A stretch of 64,000 nt of DNA from Pantoea agglomerans (lineage in GTDB: Bacteria; Pseudomonadota; Gammaproteobacteria; Enterobacterales; Enterobacteriaceae), in assembly GCF_020149765.1 (NCBI RefSeq), contig NZ_CP083809.1:3534001-3598000 (forward strand), in the 5' to 3' direction. The position numbers and the translations under genes were made by a program. The notes beneath the pieces were generated by a model. That model saw only the letters and a program-made list of their open reading frames with translations, did no database searches and was not told the origin of the DNA. Positions 19,828 to 30,995 of the stretch are shown here, piece after piece. Every line of letters begins with the position of its first letter. Positions within the stretch are counted from its first letter, which is position 1.

Positions 19828-22515
19828 TTATTCGATGGTGCGCTTAACTTCAATCACTTCGAACACTTCGATCATATCGCCAACGCGAACGTCGTTGTAG
19901 TTCTTCACGCCGATACCACACTCCATGCCGTTACGCACTTCGTTAACGTCATCTTTGAAGCGGCGCAGAGATTCCAGCTCGCCTTCGTAGATAACCACGT
20001 TGTCGCGCAGTACGCGGATCGGGTTGTGACGTTTGATATTGCCTTCGGTGACCATACAGCCCGCGATCGCGCCAAATTTCGGTGACTTGAACACGTCACG
20101 AACTTCAGCCAGACCGATAATCTGCTGTTTGAACTCCGGTGCCAGCATACCGCTCATCGCTGCTTTCACTTCGTCGATCAGATTATAGATGACGGAGTAG
20201 TAACGCAGGTCGACGTTTTCAGCATCGATGACGCGACGCGCAGAGGCATCGGCACGCACGTTGAAGCCGAGGATGATGGCGTTAGAAGCCGCAGCCAGCG
20301 TGGCGTCGGTTTCGGTGATACCACCCACGCCCGAACCGATAATCTTCACCTTCACTTCGTCGGTGGAGAGTTTCAGCAGCGAGTCGGAGATCGCTTCCAC
20401 AGAACCCTGGACGTCGGACTTCAGTACGATGTTCAGCTCGGAGACTTCGCCTTCGGTCATGTTGGCGAACATGTTCTCCAGCTTGGCCTTCTGCTGACGC
20501 GCCAGTTTGACTTCGCGGAACTTGCCCTGACGATAGAGCGCAACTTCACGCGCTTTCTTCTCGTCACGCACCACGGTCGCTTCGTCACCCGCTGCCGGCA
20601 CGCCGGACAGACCGAGGATCTCTACCGGAATGGACGGACCCGCTTCCAGCACTTCGCGACCCAGCTCATCACGCATCGCACGCACACGGCCATATTCGAA
20701 GCCGCACAGCACGATGTCGCCTTTGTTCAGGGTACCTTCACGCACCAGTACGGTCGCAACCGGACCACGACCTTTATCCAGGAAGGATTCGATTACCACG
20801 CCGCTCGCCATACCTTCACGGATAGCGGTCAGCTCCAGCACTTCCGCCTGCAGCAGAATGGCGTTCAGCAGGTCGTCGATGCCGGTACCGGCTTTCGCAG
20901 AGACGTTGACGAACATGTTTTCGCCGCCCCACTCTTCCGGGATGATGCCGTACTGAGTCAGTTCGTTCTTCACGCGATCCGGATCGGCTTCCGGCTTATC
21001 GATTTTGTTAACGGCAACCACTACCGGCACGCCCGCCGCTTTCGCGTGCTGGATTGCTTCGATGGTCTGCGGCATCACGCCGTCGTCAGCCGCCACAACG
21101 AGGATAACGATATCCGTCGCCTGCGCACCACGCGCACGCATCGCGGTAAACGCGGCGTGGCCCGGGGTGTCCAGGAAGGTGATCATGCCGTTGTCGGTTT
21201 CGACATGGTAAGCACCGATGTGCTGGGTAATGCCGCCCGCTTCGCCCGAGGCGACTTTGGTCGAACGGATGTAGTCCAGCAGCGAGGTTTTACCGTGGTC
21301 AACGTGACCCATGATGGTCACGACCGGCGCACGGGATTCCTGCGCGGCATCGGTATCGCGATCGCTCATTACCGCTTCTTCCAGCTCGTTCTCGCGGCGC
21401 AGGATCACTTTGTGACCCATCTCTTCCGCAACCAGCTGAGCGGTTTCCTGGTCGATAACCTGGTTGATGGTCGCCATCGCGCCCATCTTCATCATCGCTT
21501 TGATGACCTGCGAACCTTTTACCGCCATTTTGTTAGCCAGTTCGGCTACGGTGATGGTTTCGCCGATGATGACGTCGCGGTTAACAACCTGAGCAGGTTT
21601 ATTGAAGCCTTGCTGCAGTGCGCTTGGCTTGCGGTGTTTGCCGCCTTTGCCGCCACGGAACTGCGCGCGCGCTTCTTCGCGATCGGTTTTAGCTTCAGAA
21701 TGCTTGTTGCCTTTCTTCGCCGGACGCGCGGCTTTAGCGGTGGTACGCGCACGCGCGCGGCCCGCTTCTACCTGACGGTCGTTTTCGTCTTCTGCCTGAC
21801 GGGCATGAGTAGAGGTAGTGACGTGATAGTCGCCTTTATCCTCTTCTTCAGGTTTCTCCCATTCAGCCGATTTTTCTTCGGCCAGGCGGCGCGCTTCTTC
21901 AGCGACGCGGCGTGCGTCTTCTTCAAGCTTACGGCGCGCTTCTTCTTCCGCTTTACGCTTCAGTTCAGCCGCTTCGGCTTCGCGACGGGCTTTATCGGAC
22001 TGCGCAGCCTTGGTCATATCGTCGGTTTGATGATTCGTCACTTTTTCTTTTTCCGCTGCTTCACGCTTCGCCTTTTCAGCGGCTTCGCGCTTGGCTTTCT
22101 CTTCGGCTTCACGTTGCGCTTTTTCTTCAGCTTCGCGACGGGCTTGTTCTTCTGCCTCGCGTTGCGCCTGTTCTTCCGCTTCACGCTGAGCCTGGGCTTC
22201 TGCTTCAGCCTGTTCAGCTTCCGCATCACCTTTTACGTAGGTGCGCTTTTTGCGGACTTCGATTTGCACCGATTTACTTTTACCCCCGGTGCCTGGGATA
22301 TTCAAGGTACTGCGCGTCTTACGCTGCAATGTTAACTTGCCTGAGCCGGTCTGACCATGCTCGCGATTGAGGTGAGACAATAAAGTTTCTTTCTCTTGCT
22401 GCGTGACCGCGTCGTTCTCCGACTTGCGGATCCCCGCGTCAGCAAATTGCTGAACCAGGCGATCGACCGGGGTCTGAATCTCTGCGGCCAGCGATTTTAC
22501 GGTTACATCTGTCAT
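19828..22515 (-). CDS. infB: translation initiation factor IF-2
   Basis: GTPase that places fMet-tRNA on the 30S subunit and promotes subunit joining. It has 895 residues (890 in E. coli). The N terminus has an IF2_N domain and a long charged, repeat-rich linker. The G domain shows [17 protein letters not shown] and NKID near residues 400-505. An in-frame GTG at V159 (22039-22041) and ATG at M167 match the internal starts that give shorter IF2 forms in E. coli. It lies 24 bases after nusA in the rimP-nusA-infB operon. Confidence 0.98.
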   Translation of the reverse strand: MTDVTVKSLAAEIQTPVDRLVQQFADAGIRKSENDAVTQQEKETLLSHLNREHGQTGSGKLTLQRKTRSTLNIPGTGGKSKSVQIEVRKKRTYVKGDAEAEQAEAEAQAQREAEEQAQREAEEQARREAEEKAQREAEEKAKREAAEKAKREAAEKEKVTNHQTDDMTKAAQSDKARREAEAAELKRKAEEEARRKLEEDARRVAEEARRLAEEKSAEWEKPEEEDKGDYHVTTSTHARQAEDENDRQVEAGRARARTTAKAARPAKKGNKHSEAKTDREEARAQFRGGKGGKHRKPSALQQGFNKPAQVVNRDVIIGETITVAELANKMAVKGSQVIKAMMKMGAMATINQVIDQETAQLVAEEMGHKVILRRENELEEAVMSDRDTDAAQESRAPVVTIMGHVDHGKTSLLDYIRSTKVASGEAGGITQHIGAYHVETDNGMITFLDTPGHAAFTAMRARGAQATDIVILVVAADDGVMPQTIEAIQHAKAAGVPVVVAVNKIDKPEADPDRVKNELTQYGIIPEEWGGENMFVNVSAKAGTGIDDLLNAILLQAEVLELTAIREGMASGVVIESFLDKGRGPVATVLVREGTLNKGDIVLCGFEYGRVRAMRDELGREVLEAGPSIPVEILGLSGVPAAGDEATVVRDEKKAREVALYRQGKFREVKLARQQKAKLENMFANMTEGEVSELNIVLKSDVQGSVEAISDSLLKLSTDEVKVKIIGSGVGGITETDATLAAASNAIILGFNVRADASARRVIDAENVDLRYYSVIYNLIDEVKAAMSGMLAPEFKQQIIGLAEVRDVFKSPKFGAIAGCMVTEGNIKRHNPIRVLRDNVVIYEGELESLRRFKDDVNEVRNGMECGIGVKNYNDVRVGDMIEVFEVIEVKRTIE
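22048..22191 (-). repeat. six tandem 8-residue repeats in IF-2 linker
   Basis: Residues 109-156 of IF-2 consist of six consecutive octads of the form A-[QKR]-R-E-A-[EA]-E-[QK]. The DNA is correspondingly a 24-base tandem repeat. Copy number of such units is likely to vary between strains. Confidence 0.8.
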
Positions 22516-22532
22516 GCTGTTCCTTCCTGTTA

Positions 22533-24020
22533 TTACGCGTCATCGCCGAACCAGCAGATATTTCGCGCGGCCATAATCAGCGCGCCGGCTTGCTCATCAT
22601 TCAGCCCTTCAATATCCGTCAGATCGTCGACACCTTGCTCGGCGAGATCTTCCAGCGTGCAAACGCCTTTCGCCGCCAGGCGGTACGCCAGCGTACGATC
22701 CAGGCCGTCGAGATTCAGAAGATCCTCAGCGGGCTCCTGATTACCACGGCTCTCTTCTTTCGCCAGCGCCAGGGTGGTTAACGCATTTTTGGCTCGTTCA
22801 CGCAGGGCTTCTACGGTCTCTTCGTCCAGACCATCAACGTCCAGCAGCTCGTTGATCGGCACGTATGCCAGCTCTTCCAGCGAAGAGAAGCCCTCTTCCA
22901 CCAGTACGGTGGCGAACTCTTCGTCGATGTCGAGATGTTTAGTAAACATATCAATAGCAGCATGCGCTTCGGCCTGGTGTTTCGCCTGCAGATCATCGAC
23001 GGTCATCACGTTCAGCTCCCAGCCGCTCAGCTGGGAAGCCAGACGCACGTTTTGGCCGTTACGGCCGATCGCCTGAGCCAGATTGCCGGCTTCAACAGCG
23101 ATATCCATGGTGTGGTTATCTTCATCAACCACGATTGACGCCACGTCGGCCGGGGCCATGGCGTTAATAACAAACTGCGCCGGGTTATCGTCCCACAGCA
23201 CGATATCGATGCGCTCGCCGCCCAGCTCGCTGGAAACAGCCTGAACGCGCGCGCCGCGCATACCGACGCAGGCGCCGACCGGATCGATGCGTTTGTCGTT
23301 GGTTTTCACCGCGATTTTAGCGCGTGAACCCGGATCGCGAGCCGCCGCTTTAATTTCGATGACTTCTTCGCCAATTTCCGGCACTTCGATGCGGAACAGT
23401 TCGATCAGCATTTCCGGTTTGGAACGGGTCACGAACAGCTGCGCGCCACGCGCTTCCGGACGTACGGCGTAGAGCACGCCGCGAATACGGTCGCCCGGAC
23501 GGAAGTTCTCACGCGGCAGCATATCTTCACGCAAAATCACCGCTTCGGCGTTGCTGCCGAGATCCAGGGTGATATTGTCGCGATTCACTTTCTTCACCAC
23601 GCCGGTGATGATTTCGCCTTCGTGCTGGCGGAACTGATCGACCACCATTGCGCGCTCGGCTTCGCGCACTTTCTGCACGATAACCTGCTTCGCGGTCTGG
23701 GTCGTAATACGGTCGAAAGTGACCGATTCGATCTGATCTTCAACGTAGTCGCCCAGATTGAACGCTTCATCCTCGAAGCGGGCTGCCTCCAGCGTGATCT
23801 CGCGCGTCGGCTGCGTCACCTCTTCTACCACTTCCCAACGGCGGAAGGTGTCGAAGTCGCCGCTTTTGCGATCGATGCTGACGCGAACGTCAATCTCTTG
23901 CTCATACTTCTTCTTGGTTGCAGTTGCCAGCGCGCTCTCCAGCGCTTCGAAGATTTTCTCACGCGGCAGGGCTTTTTCGTTAGAAACGGCTTCTACAACA
24001 GCTAAGATCTCTTTGTTCAT
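22533..24020 (-). CDS. nusA: transcription termination/antitermination factor NusA
   Basis: RNA polymerase-binding factor that promotes pausing, intrinsic termination and, with N or Nus partners, antitermination. The 495 residues equal the E. coli length. Domains in order: RNAP-binding N-terminal domain (1-130), S1 domain (about 135-200), two KH domains (about 230-345; [14 protein letters not shown] and [13 protein letters not shown]) and two acidic repeats at the C terminus ([29 protein letters not shown]). The start opens [12 protein letters not shown]. The gap to rimP is 24 bases. Confidence 0.98.
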   Translation of the reverse strand: MNKEILAVVEAVSNEKALPREKIFEALESALATATKKKYEQEIDVRVSIDRKSGDFDTFRRWEVVEEVTQPTREITLEAARFEDEAFNLGDYVEDQIESVTFDRITTQTAKQVIVQKVREAERAMVVDQFRQHEGEIITGVVKKVNRDNITLDLGSNAEAVILREDMLPRENFRPGDRIRGVLYAVRPEARGAQLFVTRSKPEMLIELFRIEVPEIGEEVIEIKAAARDPGSRAKIAVKTNDKRIDPVGACVGMRGARVQAVSSELGGERIDIVLWDDNPAQFVINAMAPADVASIVVDEDNHTMDIAVEAGNLAQAIGRNGQNVRLASQLSGWELNVMTVDDLQAKHQAEAHAAIDMFTKHLDIDEEFATVLVEEGFSSLEELAYVPINELLDVDGLDEETVEALRERAKNALTTLALAKEESRGNQEPAEDLLNLDGLDRTLAYRLAAKGVCTLEDLAEQGVDDLTDIEGLNDEQAGALIMAARNICWFGDDA

Positions 24021-24044
24021 CCTGGTTAGCCTCAATCCGGACTT

Positions 24045-24497
24045 TTAAAAGTGGGGGACCAGGTTCGCTTTCTGAATATTGCTCAGCGCGAACACCTCGT
24101 CTTTACCCTCAACGGTCACCGTCACCATCTCGCCGTCGACCGACTTGATGATGCCCTGCCATTTACGACGGTTCTGTACCGCCATACGCAGGACCAGACT
24201 GACTTCTTCGCCCGTATACCGCACGTAGTGTTCTGCGGTAAACATCGGGCGATCCAGTCCCGGTGAGGAGACTTCAAGGTTGTAAGCCACGGTGATGGGA
24301 TCTTCCACATCCAGCACCGCGCTTACCTGGTGGCTGACATCCGCGCAATCATCGACATTGATGCCATCTTCACTATCAATATAGATGCGCAGGGTTGATG
24401 TGCGACCACGAACGAATTCAATACCGACCAGTTCATAGCCGAGCGCTTCTACCGGAGCCGATACCAACTCTGTCAATTTTTGCTCTAATGTGGACAA
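24045..24497 (-). CDS. rimP: ribosome maturation factor RimP
   Basis: Factor that binds S12 and the central pseudoknot region during 30S assembly. The start is inferred as TTG opening MSTLEQKL, giving 150 residues as in E. coli; a GTG six bases upstream would add two residues. GGGGGTGG precedes it. The family segment SVSS-like [11 protein letters not shown] and the C terminus [14 protein letters not shown] are conserved. It is the first protein gene downstream of tRNA-fMet, and two hairpins lie in the leader. Open frame further upstream to 24644 is leader, not protein. Confidence 0.95.
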   Translation of the reverse strand: MSTLEQKLTELVSAPVEALGYELVGIEFVRGRTSTLRIYIDSEDGINVDDCADVSHQVSAVLDVEDPITVAYNLEVSSPGLDRPMFTAEHYVRYTGEEVSLVLRMAVQNRRKWQGIIKSVDGEMVTVTVEGKDEVFALSNIQKANLVPHF

Positions 24498-24513
24498 GCC
24501 CACCCCCAAGACA

Positions 24514-24535
24514 TAAAAAAAGGGCTTAATAGCCC
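24514..24535 (-). terminator. second leader terminator, 17 bases before rimP
   Basis: On the minus strand GGGCT pairs with AGCCC around a 4-base loop, followed by seven consecutive T. It is a textbook intrinsic terminator shape lying immediately before the rimP ribosome site. Confidence 0.65.
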
Positions 24536-24557
24536 AGTGTTGCGATTTCCTGATAAC

Positions 24558-24585
24558 AAAAAACCCCGAAAAATCGGGGCTTTTT
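24558..24585 (-). terminator. terminator after tRNA-fMet (first leader terminator)
   Basis: On the minus strand CCCCGA pairs with TCGGGG around a 4-base loop, flanked by A5 and T6. It separates tRNA-fMet from rimP. Partial read-through here would be needed for cotranscription of metY with rimP-nusA-infB. Confidence 0.8.
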
Positions 24586-24706
24586 GTGACTGGACCCTGT
24601 ACGCCGCTAAGCGGCTCGGCACCGTCCAGAAGAATTTTTTTCAAAACTCGCTGCGATGCGCCCGTCGATGCATACAGTATATTTGAAAAAGAACTCTAAG
24701 GGAAAG

Positions 24707-24783
<77 letters not shown>

Positions 24784-24799
24784 TCCGAAAACGTGACGA

Positions 24800-24828
24800 A
24801 TGTTACGCCGATCTTGCGATATTTGCAA
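24800..24828 (-). promoter_or_regulatory. promoter of tRNA-fMet / rimP operon
   Basis: On the minus strand, -35 TTGCAA (24823-24828) and -10 TAACAT (24800-24805) are separated by exactly 17 bases, in the gap between tRNA-Leu and tRNA-fMet. Confidence 0.6.
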
Positions 24829-24842
24829 GTAAAACTCAGATT

Positions 24843-24929
24843 TGGTACCGAGGACGGGACTTGAACCCGTAAGCCCAATCGGGCACTACCACCTCAAGGT
24901 AGCGTGTCTACCAATTCCACCACCTCGGC
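24843..24929 (-). tRNA. leuU: tRNA-Leu (anticodon GAG)
   Basis: 87-base class II tRNA with the long variable arm (TGCCCGATTGGGCT) and encoded CCA. The anticodon stem CTACC/GGTAG encloses loop TTGAGGT, giving anticodon GAG. It follows secG by 48 bases, as leuU does in E. coli, and is probably processed from the secG transcript. Confidence 0.97.
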
Positions 24930-24977
24930 ACTGTTCAGACCGCGACTTGAATCTGTCGCGTCGCAAGCATGACGATC

Positions 24978-25313
24978 TTATTTCGGGATATCGTTACCCG
25001 GCGTTGCCGGTTGTGCAGGCTGAGTCGATTGCGTTGACTGCGCCGGCGCTGACAGATTTTCCCACTCGCTTCCTTTTGAAGTCTTATTGGTGTTCAGGTT
25101 GCCCAGAACAAGGCTGATGATGAAGAACAGTGCCGCGAGAATGCCGGTGGTGCGAGTCATGAAGTTACCTGAACCCGTAGAACCGAACAGCGTTGCGGAT
25201 GCGCCTGCACCGAATGAGGCTCCCATATCAGCGCCTTTACCTTGCTGCAGCATAATCAGACCCACAAGGGCGATGGCTACAATAAGGAAGATAACTAAAA
25301 GAGCTTCGTACAT
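24978..25313 (-). CDS. secG: preprotein translocase subunit SecG
   Basis: Small inner-membrane subunit of SecYEG that assists SecA-driven export. It has 111 residues (110 in E. coli), with two membrane segments: about residues 2-22 (YEALLVIFLIVAIALVGLI) and 53-72 (GILAALFFIISLVLGN). The loop between them has the conserved LLQQGKGADMGASFG-like signature. The start opens MYEALLV; upstream in-frame codons are leader. glmM lies 216 bases upstream. Confidence 0.96.
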   Translation of the reverse strand: MYEALLVIFLIVAIALVGLIMLQQGKGADMGASFGAGASATLFGSTGSGNFMTRTTGILAALFFIISLVLGNLNTNKTSKGSEWENLSAPAQSTQSTQPAQPATPGNDIPK

Positions 25314-25491
25314 AATCAACCTGTTTCCTTGCGCGATAACCGCACAGTTAAGCTTCAGCCAGTATAGATGGGCCGTGTCGTCATCACCCATCAGAAGCGG
25401 GTGTGAATACTAACCAAAGGCGCCCCCCTCTGCAAGGGTAATTTTCACCGCCGCGATCGACTGCGGAAAAAAGCGCCATCCTGATGATTTT

Positions 25492-25523
25492 AACGGCGGA
25501 TCGGCGTAAAACCGACCGCCGTT
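25492..25523 (-). terminator. hairpin after glmM, possible terminator
   Basis: AACGGCGG-a-TCGG pairs with CCGA-CCGCCGTT around a 7-base loop, with one bulged base. On the minus strand it starts 7 bases after the glmM stop and is followed by a short AAAAT stretch rather than a T-tract. Confidence 0.45.
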
Positions 25524-25529
25524 TGCGCC

Positions 25530-26864
25530 TTAAACGGCTTTGACCTGCTCGGCGATGCGATGCGCCAGTTCGGTTACCTGCGCTTCGTTTTCCCCTTCGA
25601 CCATTACGCGAATCAGTGGCTCGGTGCCCGATTTACGCAGCAGCACGCGTCCGCGTCCAGCCAGGGTCTTTTCCACCTCCGCCGTCACGCTTTTTACCGT
25701 CTCGTCTTCCAGCGGGTCGCCGGATCCGCTGAAGCGCACGTTGACCAGCACCTGCGGCAGCATCTTCATGCCGCTGCAGAGATCGTGCAGGCTCATATGG
25801 TTGCGCACCATTGCAGTGAGTACTTGCAAACTTGCCACAATGCCGTCGCCGGTGGTGGTTTTGTCCAGCAGAATAACGTGGCCGGAGTTTTCCGCGCCGA
25901 GACGCCAGTGCTTCTCCTGCATCTTTTCCAGCACGTAGCGGTCGCCTACTTTGGCCCGGGCGAAAGGAATCCCGAGCTGCTTCAGCGCCAGCTCGAGGCC
26001 CATATTGCTCATCAGCGTGCCGACCACGCCGCCGCGCAGCTGGCCCTGGCGCAGACCCTCGCGCGCAATGATATAGAGGATCTGGTCGCCGTCGACCCTC
26101 GCACCCAGGTGGTCAACCATCATGATGCGGTCGCCGTCGCCGTCGTAAGCCAGGCCGATATCCGCCTTCTCCGCCAGCACGCGCTGCTGCAGCATACGCA
26201 GATCGGTCGCGCCGCACTCTTTATTGATATTCATGCCGTCGGGCTGAGTGGCGATAGCGATAACGGTGGCGCCCAGCTCGCGCAGCACGTTCGGCGCGAT
26301 GTGGTAGGTGGCGCCGTTTGCGCAGTCGACCACGATTTTCAGGCCGTTAAGGCTCAGCTCGCTCGGGAAGGTTCCCTTACAGAACTCAATATAGCGGCCG
26401 GCGGCATCCACGATACGGCTGGCGCGCCCCAGCTCGGCGGACTCAACGCAGGTCAGCGGCTTCTCCATTTCCAGCTCAATCGCCTCCTCTACCTCGTCCG
26501 GCAGCTTGGTGCCTTCGGCGGAGAAGAACTTGATGCCGTTGTCGTCAAACGGGTTGTGCGACGCGGAGATAACGATGCCCGCTTCGGCGCGGAAGGTGCG
26601 CGTCAGGTAAGCGATAGCGGGCGTCGGCATCGGGCCGGTAAAAGCAGCGGATAAGCCCGCCGCCGCCAGGCCCGCTTCCAGCGCCGACTCCAGCATATAG
26701 CCAGAGATACGCGTATCTTTGCCGATCAGCACCTTTCTTGAGCCGTGGCGCGCCAGCACTTTACCCGCCGCCCAGCCCAGCTTCAGTACAAAGTCAGGGG
26801 TGATTGGCGCTTCGCCGACCTTGCCGCGAATGCCGTCCGTACCGAAATATTTACGATTACTCAT
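25530..26864 (-). CDS. glmM: phosphoglucosamine mutase GlmM
   Basis: Converts glucosamine-6-phosphate to glucosamine-1-phosphate for UDP-GlcNAc, feeding peptidoglycan and LPS. It has 444 residues (445 in E. coli). The phosphoserine loop is [15 protein letters not shown] (active Ser near residue 101), the metal loop is DGDGDR, and the C-terminal phosphate loop is [14 protein letters not shown]. It lies 7 bases after folP, the usual folP-glmM pair. Confidence 0.98.
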   Translation of the reverse strand: MSNRKYFGTDGIRGKVGEAPITPDFVLKLGWAAGKVLARHGSRKVLIGKDTRISGYMLESALEAGLAAAGLSAAFTGPMPTPAIAYLTRTFRAEAGIVISASHNPFDDNGIKFFSAEGTKLPDEVEEAIELEMEKPLTCVESAELGRASRIVDAAGRYIEFCKGTFPSELSLNGLKIVVDCANGATYHIAPNVLRELGATVIAIATQPDGMNINKECGATDLRMLQQRVLAEKADIGLAYDGDGDRIMMVDHLGARVDGDQILYIIAREGLRQGQLRGGVVGTLMSNMGLELALKQLGIPFARAKVGDRYVLEKMQEKHWRLGAENSGHVILLDKTTTGDGIVASLQVLTAMVRNHMSLHDLCSGMKMLPQVLVNVRFSGSGDPLEDETVKSVTAEVEKTLAGRGRVLLRKSGTEPLIRVMVEGENEAQVTELAHRIAEQVKAV

Positions 26865-26871
26865 GCCTTAA

Positions 26872-27705
26872 TTATCCTTTTGCTCTCCGTGTCGCTTCGA
26901 CAACGCGCATCGCCTCGACCGTCTCTTTAACGTCATGTACGCGAACGATCTGCGCGCCCTGCATCGCGGCGATCACTGCGCAGGTCAGACTGCCCGTCAG
27001 ACGCTGCGAAGGCCCGACGTTAAGCAGCTGCCCAATCATAGATTTACGCGACATGCCCACCAGCAGCGGCAGTTCAAAATGGTGAAAATGGCTCAGGTGG
27101 GCCAGCAGCTCATAGTTGTGGTTGAGATTCTTACCGAAACCGAAGCCAGGGTCGAGCAGCAGATGCTCTTTTTTGATGCCCGCGGCCTCGCAGCGCGCAA
27201 TCTGATTCACGAAGTAAGCATCCACTTCACTTACAACATCACGATATTCCGGCGCCTGCTGCATAGTGCGCGGCTCGCCCTGCATATGCATCAGGCAGAC
27301 CGGCAAATTAGCCGCCGCCGCCGCCTCCAGCGCGCCAGGCTCGGAGAGCGAGCGAATATCGTTAATGATGTGAGCGCCCGCTCGCGCCGCTTCGCGGATA
27401 ACCTCAGCTTTCGAGGTATCTACCGAAATCCACACCTCGAAACGCTGCGCTATCGCCTCTACCACCGGAATGACGCGCGCCAGCTCCTCATCCACGCTTA
27501 CCTCGTCCGCGCCCGGACGAGTCGACTCGCCGCCGACGTCGATGATGGTGGCACCCGCGTTAACCATTTCGTTGGTATGCGTCAGCGCCTCGACCAGCGA
27601 ATTATGTTTTCCACCATCGGAGAAGGAGTCCGGCGTGACATTCAAAATACCCATCACATGGGGAAACGACAGATCGAGATGGGCATCACGGGCGTACAAC
27701 TTCAT
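26872..27705 (-). CDS. folP: dihydropteroate synthase FolP
   Basis: Condenses p-aminobenzoate with the pterin pyrophosphate in folate synthesis; target of sulphonamides. It has 277 residues (282 in E. coli). Family signatures GILNVTPDSFSDGG, DVGGESTRPGA, DPGFGFGKN and GMSRKSMIG are present as TIM-barrel loops. It sits between ftsH and glmM, separated from ftsH by an intrinsic terminator, so it may have its own promoter or depend on read-through. Confidence 0.98.
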   Translation of the reverse strand: MKLYARDAHLDLSFPHVMGILNVTPDSFSDGGKHNSLVEALTHTNEMVNAGATIIDVGGESTRPGADEVSVDEELARVIPVVEAIAQRFEVWISVDTSKAEVIREAARAGAHIINDIRSLSEPGALEAAAAANLPVCLMHMQGEPRTMQQAPEYRDVVSEVDAYFVNQIARCEAAGIKKEHLLLDPGFGFGKNLNHNYELLAHLSHFHHFELPLLVGMSRKSMIGQLLNVGPSQRLTGSLTCAVIAAMQGAQIVRVHDVKETVEAMRVVEATRRAKG

Positions 27706-27742
27706 GGGGAAACTCTCCTCTGATTACCTGATTACGGATGTA

Positions 27743-27769
27743 AAAAACCCCGGACCAGCCGGGGTTTTT
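27743..27769 (-). terminator. terminator between ftsH and folP
   Basis: CCCCGG pairs with CCGGGG around a 5-base loop, flanked by A6 and T5. On the minus strand it follows the ftsH stop by 18 bases. Confidence 0.85.
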
Positions 27770-27786
27770 GCAAGGGTGAAACCCTG

Positions 27787-29721
27787 TTACTTGTCGAACT
27801 GCTCTGACATGGTGTTGCCAGGATTCGGCGTGCGCGGCTCATCGACCGGACGCGGCGCCTTTGGCGTACCGTTGCTGTCGGAGTTGCTGCCCGGATCTTC
27901 CCAGCCCGCTGGCGGACGCACTTCGCGGCGCGCCATCAGGTCGTCGATCTGCGGCGCGTCGATGGTTTCATACTTCATCAGCGCGTCTTTCATCGCGTGA
28001 AGGATGTCCATGTTCTCGCTCAGAATCCGGCGCGCGCGCTGGTAGTTGCTGTCGATCAGGTGTTTAACTTCCTGGTCGATAATGCGCGCGGTTTCGTCAG
28101 ACATATGTTTCGCTTTCGCCACGGAGCGGCCAAGGAATACCTCGCCCTCTTCTTCCGCATAGAGCAGCGGGCCCAGTTTTTCCGAGAAGCCCCACTGCGT
28201 CACCATGTTGCGCGCCAGGTTAGTGGCCACTTTGATGTCGTTGGAAGCGCCGGTGGAAACGTGTTCCGCACCGTAAATAATCTCTTCAGCCAGGCGACCG
28301 CCATAGAGGGTAGAGATCTGGCTTTCCAGCTTCTGACGGCTGGCGCTGATCGCATCCCCTTCCGGCAGGAAGAAGGTCACGCCGAGCGCACGTCCGCGCG
28401 GAATAATCGTTACCTTGTGTACCGGATCGTGTTCCGGCACCAGGCGGCCGATAATAGCGTGGCCCGCTTCGTGGTAGGCGGTAGATTCTTTCTGCGCTTC
28501 CGTCATCACCATGGAGCGACGTTCCGCACCCATCATGATTTTGTCTTTCGCTTTCTCGAACTCAACCATTGATACCACGCGCTTATTGCCGCGGGCGGCG
28601 AACAGCGCCGCTTCGTTCACCAGGTTAGCGAGATCCGCACCGGAGAAGCCCGGCGTACCGCGCGCGATGATGCCTGCGTCGATATCGGTCGCCAGCGGCA
28701 CGCGGCGCATATGCACTTTCAGAATCTGTTCACGACCGCGCACGTCCGGCAGACCAACCACGACCTGACGGTCAAAACGGCCTGGACGCAGCAGCGCCGG
28801 GTCGAGAACGTCTGGACGGTTAGTCGCGGCGATAACGATGATACCTTCGTTGCCTTCAAAGCCATCCATCTCAACCAGCATCTGGTTCAGGGTCTGTTCA
28901 CGTTCGTCGTGACCACCACCTAAACCTGCACCGCGCTGACGACCGACGGCGTCGATCTCATCAATAAAGATGATGCAAGGCGCAGCTTTCTTGGCCTGTT
29001 CGAACATGTCGCGCACGCGAGATGCGCCGACGCCCACGAACATTTCCACGAAGTCAGAACCGGAAATAGTAAAGAACGGCACTTTCGCTTCACCCGCGAT
29101 AGCTTTCGCCAGCAGGGTTTTACCGGTACCCGGCGGGCCCACCATCAGCACGCCTTTGGGAATTTTACCGCCCAGCTTCTGGAAGCGGCTCGGTTCGCGC
29201 AGATACTCGACCAGTTCACCCACTTCCTCTTTTGCTTCGTCGCAGCCTGCCACGTCAGCGAAAGTGGTTTTGATCTGATCTTCCGTCAGCATACGGGCTT
29301 TGCTCTTGCCAAAGGACATCGCGCCTTTGCCGCCGCCGCCCTGCATCTGACGCATAAAGAAGATCCACACGCCAATCAGCAGCAGCATTGGGAACCAGGA
29401 GATAAAGATCGAAGCCAGCAGGCTCGGCTCTTCCGGCGGTTCGCCAACCACTTTGACGTTTTTGGTCAACAGGTTATCGAGTAACTTGGGATCGTTGACA
29501 GGAATGTAGGTCGTGTATTTATTACTGTCTTTCTTGATTACGTTAATCTCACGCCCGTTAATACGTGCCTCGCGGACCTGATCCTGGTTCACTTCCGACA
29601 GGAAGGTTGAATAATCAACCCTACGGCCATTCGACTCGCTGGGCCCAAAGCTCTGGAATACTGACATCAGCACGACCGCGATGACTAACCAGAGAATCAG
29701 GTTTTTCGCCATGTCACTCAA
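27787..29721 (-). CDS. ftsH: ATP-dependent zinc metalloprotease FtsH
   Basis: Membrane-anchored AAA protease that degrades LpxC, sigma32 and misassembled membrane proteins. It has two N-terminal membrane segments (about residues 6-24 and 99-120) around a periplasmic domain. Walker A GPPGTGKT, Walker B IIFIDEID and the zinc site HEAGH follow in order. I used the TTG at 29721 (MSDMAKNL) because GAGG lies eight bases before it; E. coli is usually annotated from the ATG three codons later (29712). It lies 103 bases after rlmE, as in the rlmE-ftsH operon. Confidence 0.97.
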   Translation of the reverse strand: MSDMAKNLILWLVIAVVLMSVFQSFGPSESNGRRVDYSTFLSEVNQDQVREARINGREINVIKKDSNKYTTYIPVNDPKLLDNLLTKNVKVVGEPPEEPSLLASIFISWFPMLLLIGVWIFFMRQMQGGGGKGAMSFGKSKARMLTEDQIKTTFADVAGCDEAKEEVGELVEYLREPSRFQKLGGKIPKGVLMVGPPGTGKTLLAKAIAGEAKVPFFTISGSDFVEMFVGVGASRVRDMFEQAKKAAPCIIFIDEIDAVGRQRGAGLGGGHDEREQTLNQMLVEMDGFEGNEGIIVIAATNRPDVLDPALLRPGRFDRQVVVGLPDVRGREQILKVHMRRVPLATDIDAGIIARGTPGFSGADLANLVNEAALFAARGNKRVVSMVEFEKAKDKIMMGAERRSMVMTEAQKESTAYHEAGHAIIGRLVPEHDPVHKVTIIPRGRALGVTFFLPEGDAISASRQKLESQISTLYGGRLAEEIIYGAEHVSTGASNDIKVATNLARNMVTQWGFSEKLGPLLYAEEEGEVFLGRSVAKAKHMSDETARIIDQEVKHLIDSNYQRARRILSENMDILHAMKDALMKYETIDAPQIDDLMARREVRPPAGWEDPGSNSDSNGTPKAPRPVDEPRTPNPGNTMSEQFDK

Positions 29722-29824
29722 GGGATTAACCTCATATTACAACGGTGTTAACAGACAGCGTAGGGTACTATATATCCTTCATACATGGAATCGCGGCCGG
29801 TGGGCTGCAACTTCATCAATTGGG

Positions 29825-30454
29825 CTATAGTTTGCGCCCTGTCGCCACAATGTACACTTCGCGCGAACGAGATCGCGAAGCGTCCGGCTTACGAATTTTC
29901 ACTTTCGTAAACAGGGAGCGAATTTCCCGCAGGTATTCATCGAAGCCATCTCCCTGAAACACTTTCACTACAAAACTGCCGCCCGGTGCCAGGATATCCC
30001 GACACATTTCAAGCGCCAGTTCAACCAAATACATCGACCGGGGAATATCGACTGCCGGCGTCCCACTCATATTGGGCGCCATATCCGACATGACCACCTG
30101 CACTTTCTGATCCCCTACGCGATCGAGCAGCGCCTTGATCACCGATTCTTCACGGAAATCGCCCTGAAGGAAATCGACACCAACGATAGGATCCATCGGC
30201 AGAATGTCGCAGGCGATAACGCGTCCCGAAGAGCCGATCTGCTGGACCACATATTGCGACCAGCCGCCGGGTGCAGCACCCAGATCTACCACGGTCATAC
30301 CGGGTTTGAAAAGCTTGTCACCCTGTTGTATTTCATCAAGTTTAAACCAGGCGCGCGAACGCAACCCTTTTTTCTGTGCCTGAAGCACATATTTATCGCT
30401 AAAGTGTTCCTGTAACCAGCGGCTAGAGCTGGCCGAACGCTTTTTACCCGTCAT
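29825..30454 (-). CDS. rlmE: 23S rRNA (uridine2552-2'-O)-methyltransferase RlmE
   Basis: Heat-shock methyltransferase (RrmJ/FtsJ) that methylates U2552 in the A loop of 23S rRNA. It has 209 residues, the E. coli length. The SAM site [15 protein letters not shown] and the segment [14 protein letters not shown] are present, with the Lys-Asp-Lys-Glu catalytic set recognisable (K in [10 protein letters not shown] in MSDMAP, K in FVVKVFQG). The start opens [10 protein letters not shown]. It is divergent from yhbY. Confidence 0.97.
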   Translation of the reverse strand: MTGKKRSASSSRWLQEHFSDKYVLQAQKKGLRSRAWFKLDEIQQGDKLFKPGMTVVDLGAAPGGWSQYVVQQIGSSGRVIACDILPMDPIVGVDFLQGDFREESVIKALLDRVGDQKVQVVMSDMAPNMSGTPAVDIPRSMYLVELALEMCRDILAPGGSFVVKVFQGDGFDEYLREIRSLFTKVKIRKPDASRSRSREVYIVATGRKL

Positions 30455-30580
30455 AATTTTCTCAACTAAATCGTCATCGCAGCGATAAACCTGCACGCAA
30501 TGGGTTGCGTTGATTTGGTGATAACCCCGAGATGGCGGTAGAATGAACCGTTTTCAATCCCTGAGTAAGCAAAAAATACG

Positions 30581-30874
30581 ATGAATCTAAGTACCAAACA
30601 AAAACAGCACCTGAAAGGCCTCGCCCATCCACTGAAACCTGTGGTCATGATCGGTGGCAATGGCCTGACCGAAGGCGTGCTGGCCGAAATCGAATCCGCG
30701 CTGGAGCATCACGAGCTGATCAAGGTAAAAATCGCCTCGGAAGACCGTGAAACCAAACAGCTGATCGTTGAGGCAATCGTGCGTGAAACCAAAGCCAGCA
30801 ACGTGCAGGTGATCGGTAAAACGCTGGTGCTGTATCGCCCTTCTAAAGAGAGCAAGATTTCTCTGCCGCGCTAA
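30581..30874 (+). CDS. yhbY: CRM-domain ribosome-associated protein YhbY
   Basis: 97-residue RNA-binding protein with a single CRM domain, associated with pre-50S particles in E. coli. The GxxG-like loop VVMIGGNGLTEGVLAEI and the segment HHELIKVKI are conserved. It is divergent from rlmE and converges on greA across a bidirectional terminator. Confidence 0.94.
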   Translation: MNLSTKQKQHLKGLAHPLKPVVMIGGNGLTEGVLAEIESALEHHELIKVKIASEDRETKQLIVEAIVRETKASNVQVIGKTLVLYRPSKESKISLPR

Positions 30875-30925
30875 ACGCGTCGCCGGGCAACCGGCCAGAG
30901 AAAGTGCCATGCTCCTGCATGGGTT

Positions 30926-30948
30926 AAAAGGCCGCATCGCGGCCTTTT
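30926..30948. terminator. bidirectional terminator between yhbY and greA
   Basis: AAAAGGCCG pairs with CGGCCTTTT around a 5-base loop, giving T-tracts on both strands between the converging genes. Confidence 0.85.
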
Positions 30949-30995
30949 CCATTCTTTACATACAACCTCTACGCTGTTCAAAGCGTAGCTCTCTC

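Noticed and set aside
24497..24644. N-terminal extension of rimP (49 extra residues)
   Set aside because: The extension is encoded by the two leader terminators, has no family similarity, and the TTG/GTG start gives the E. coli length.
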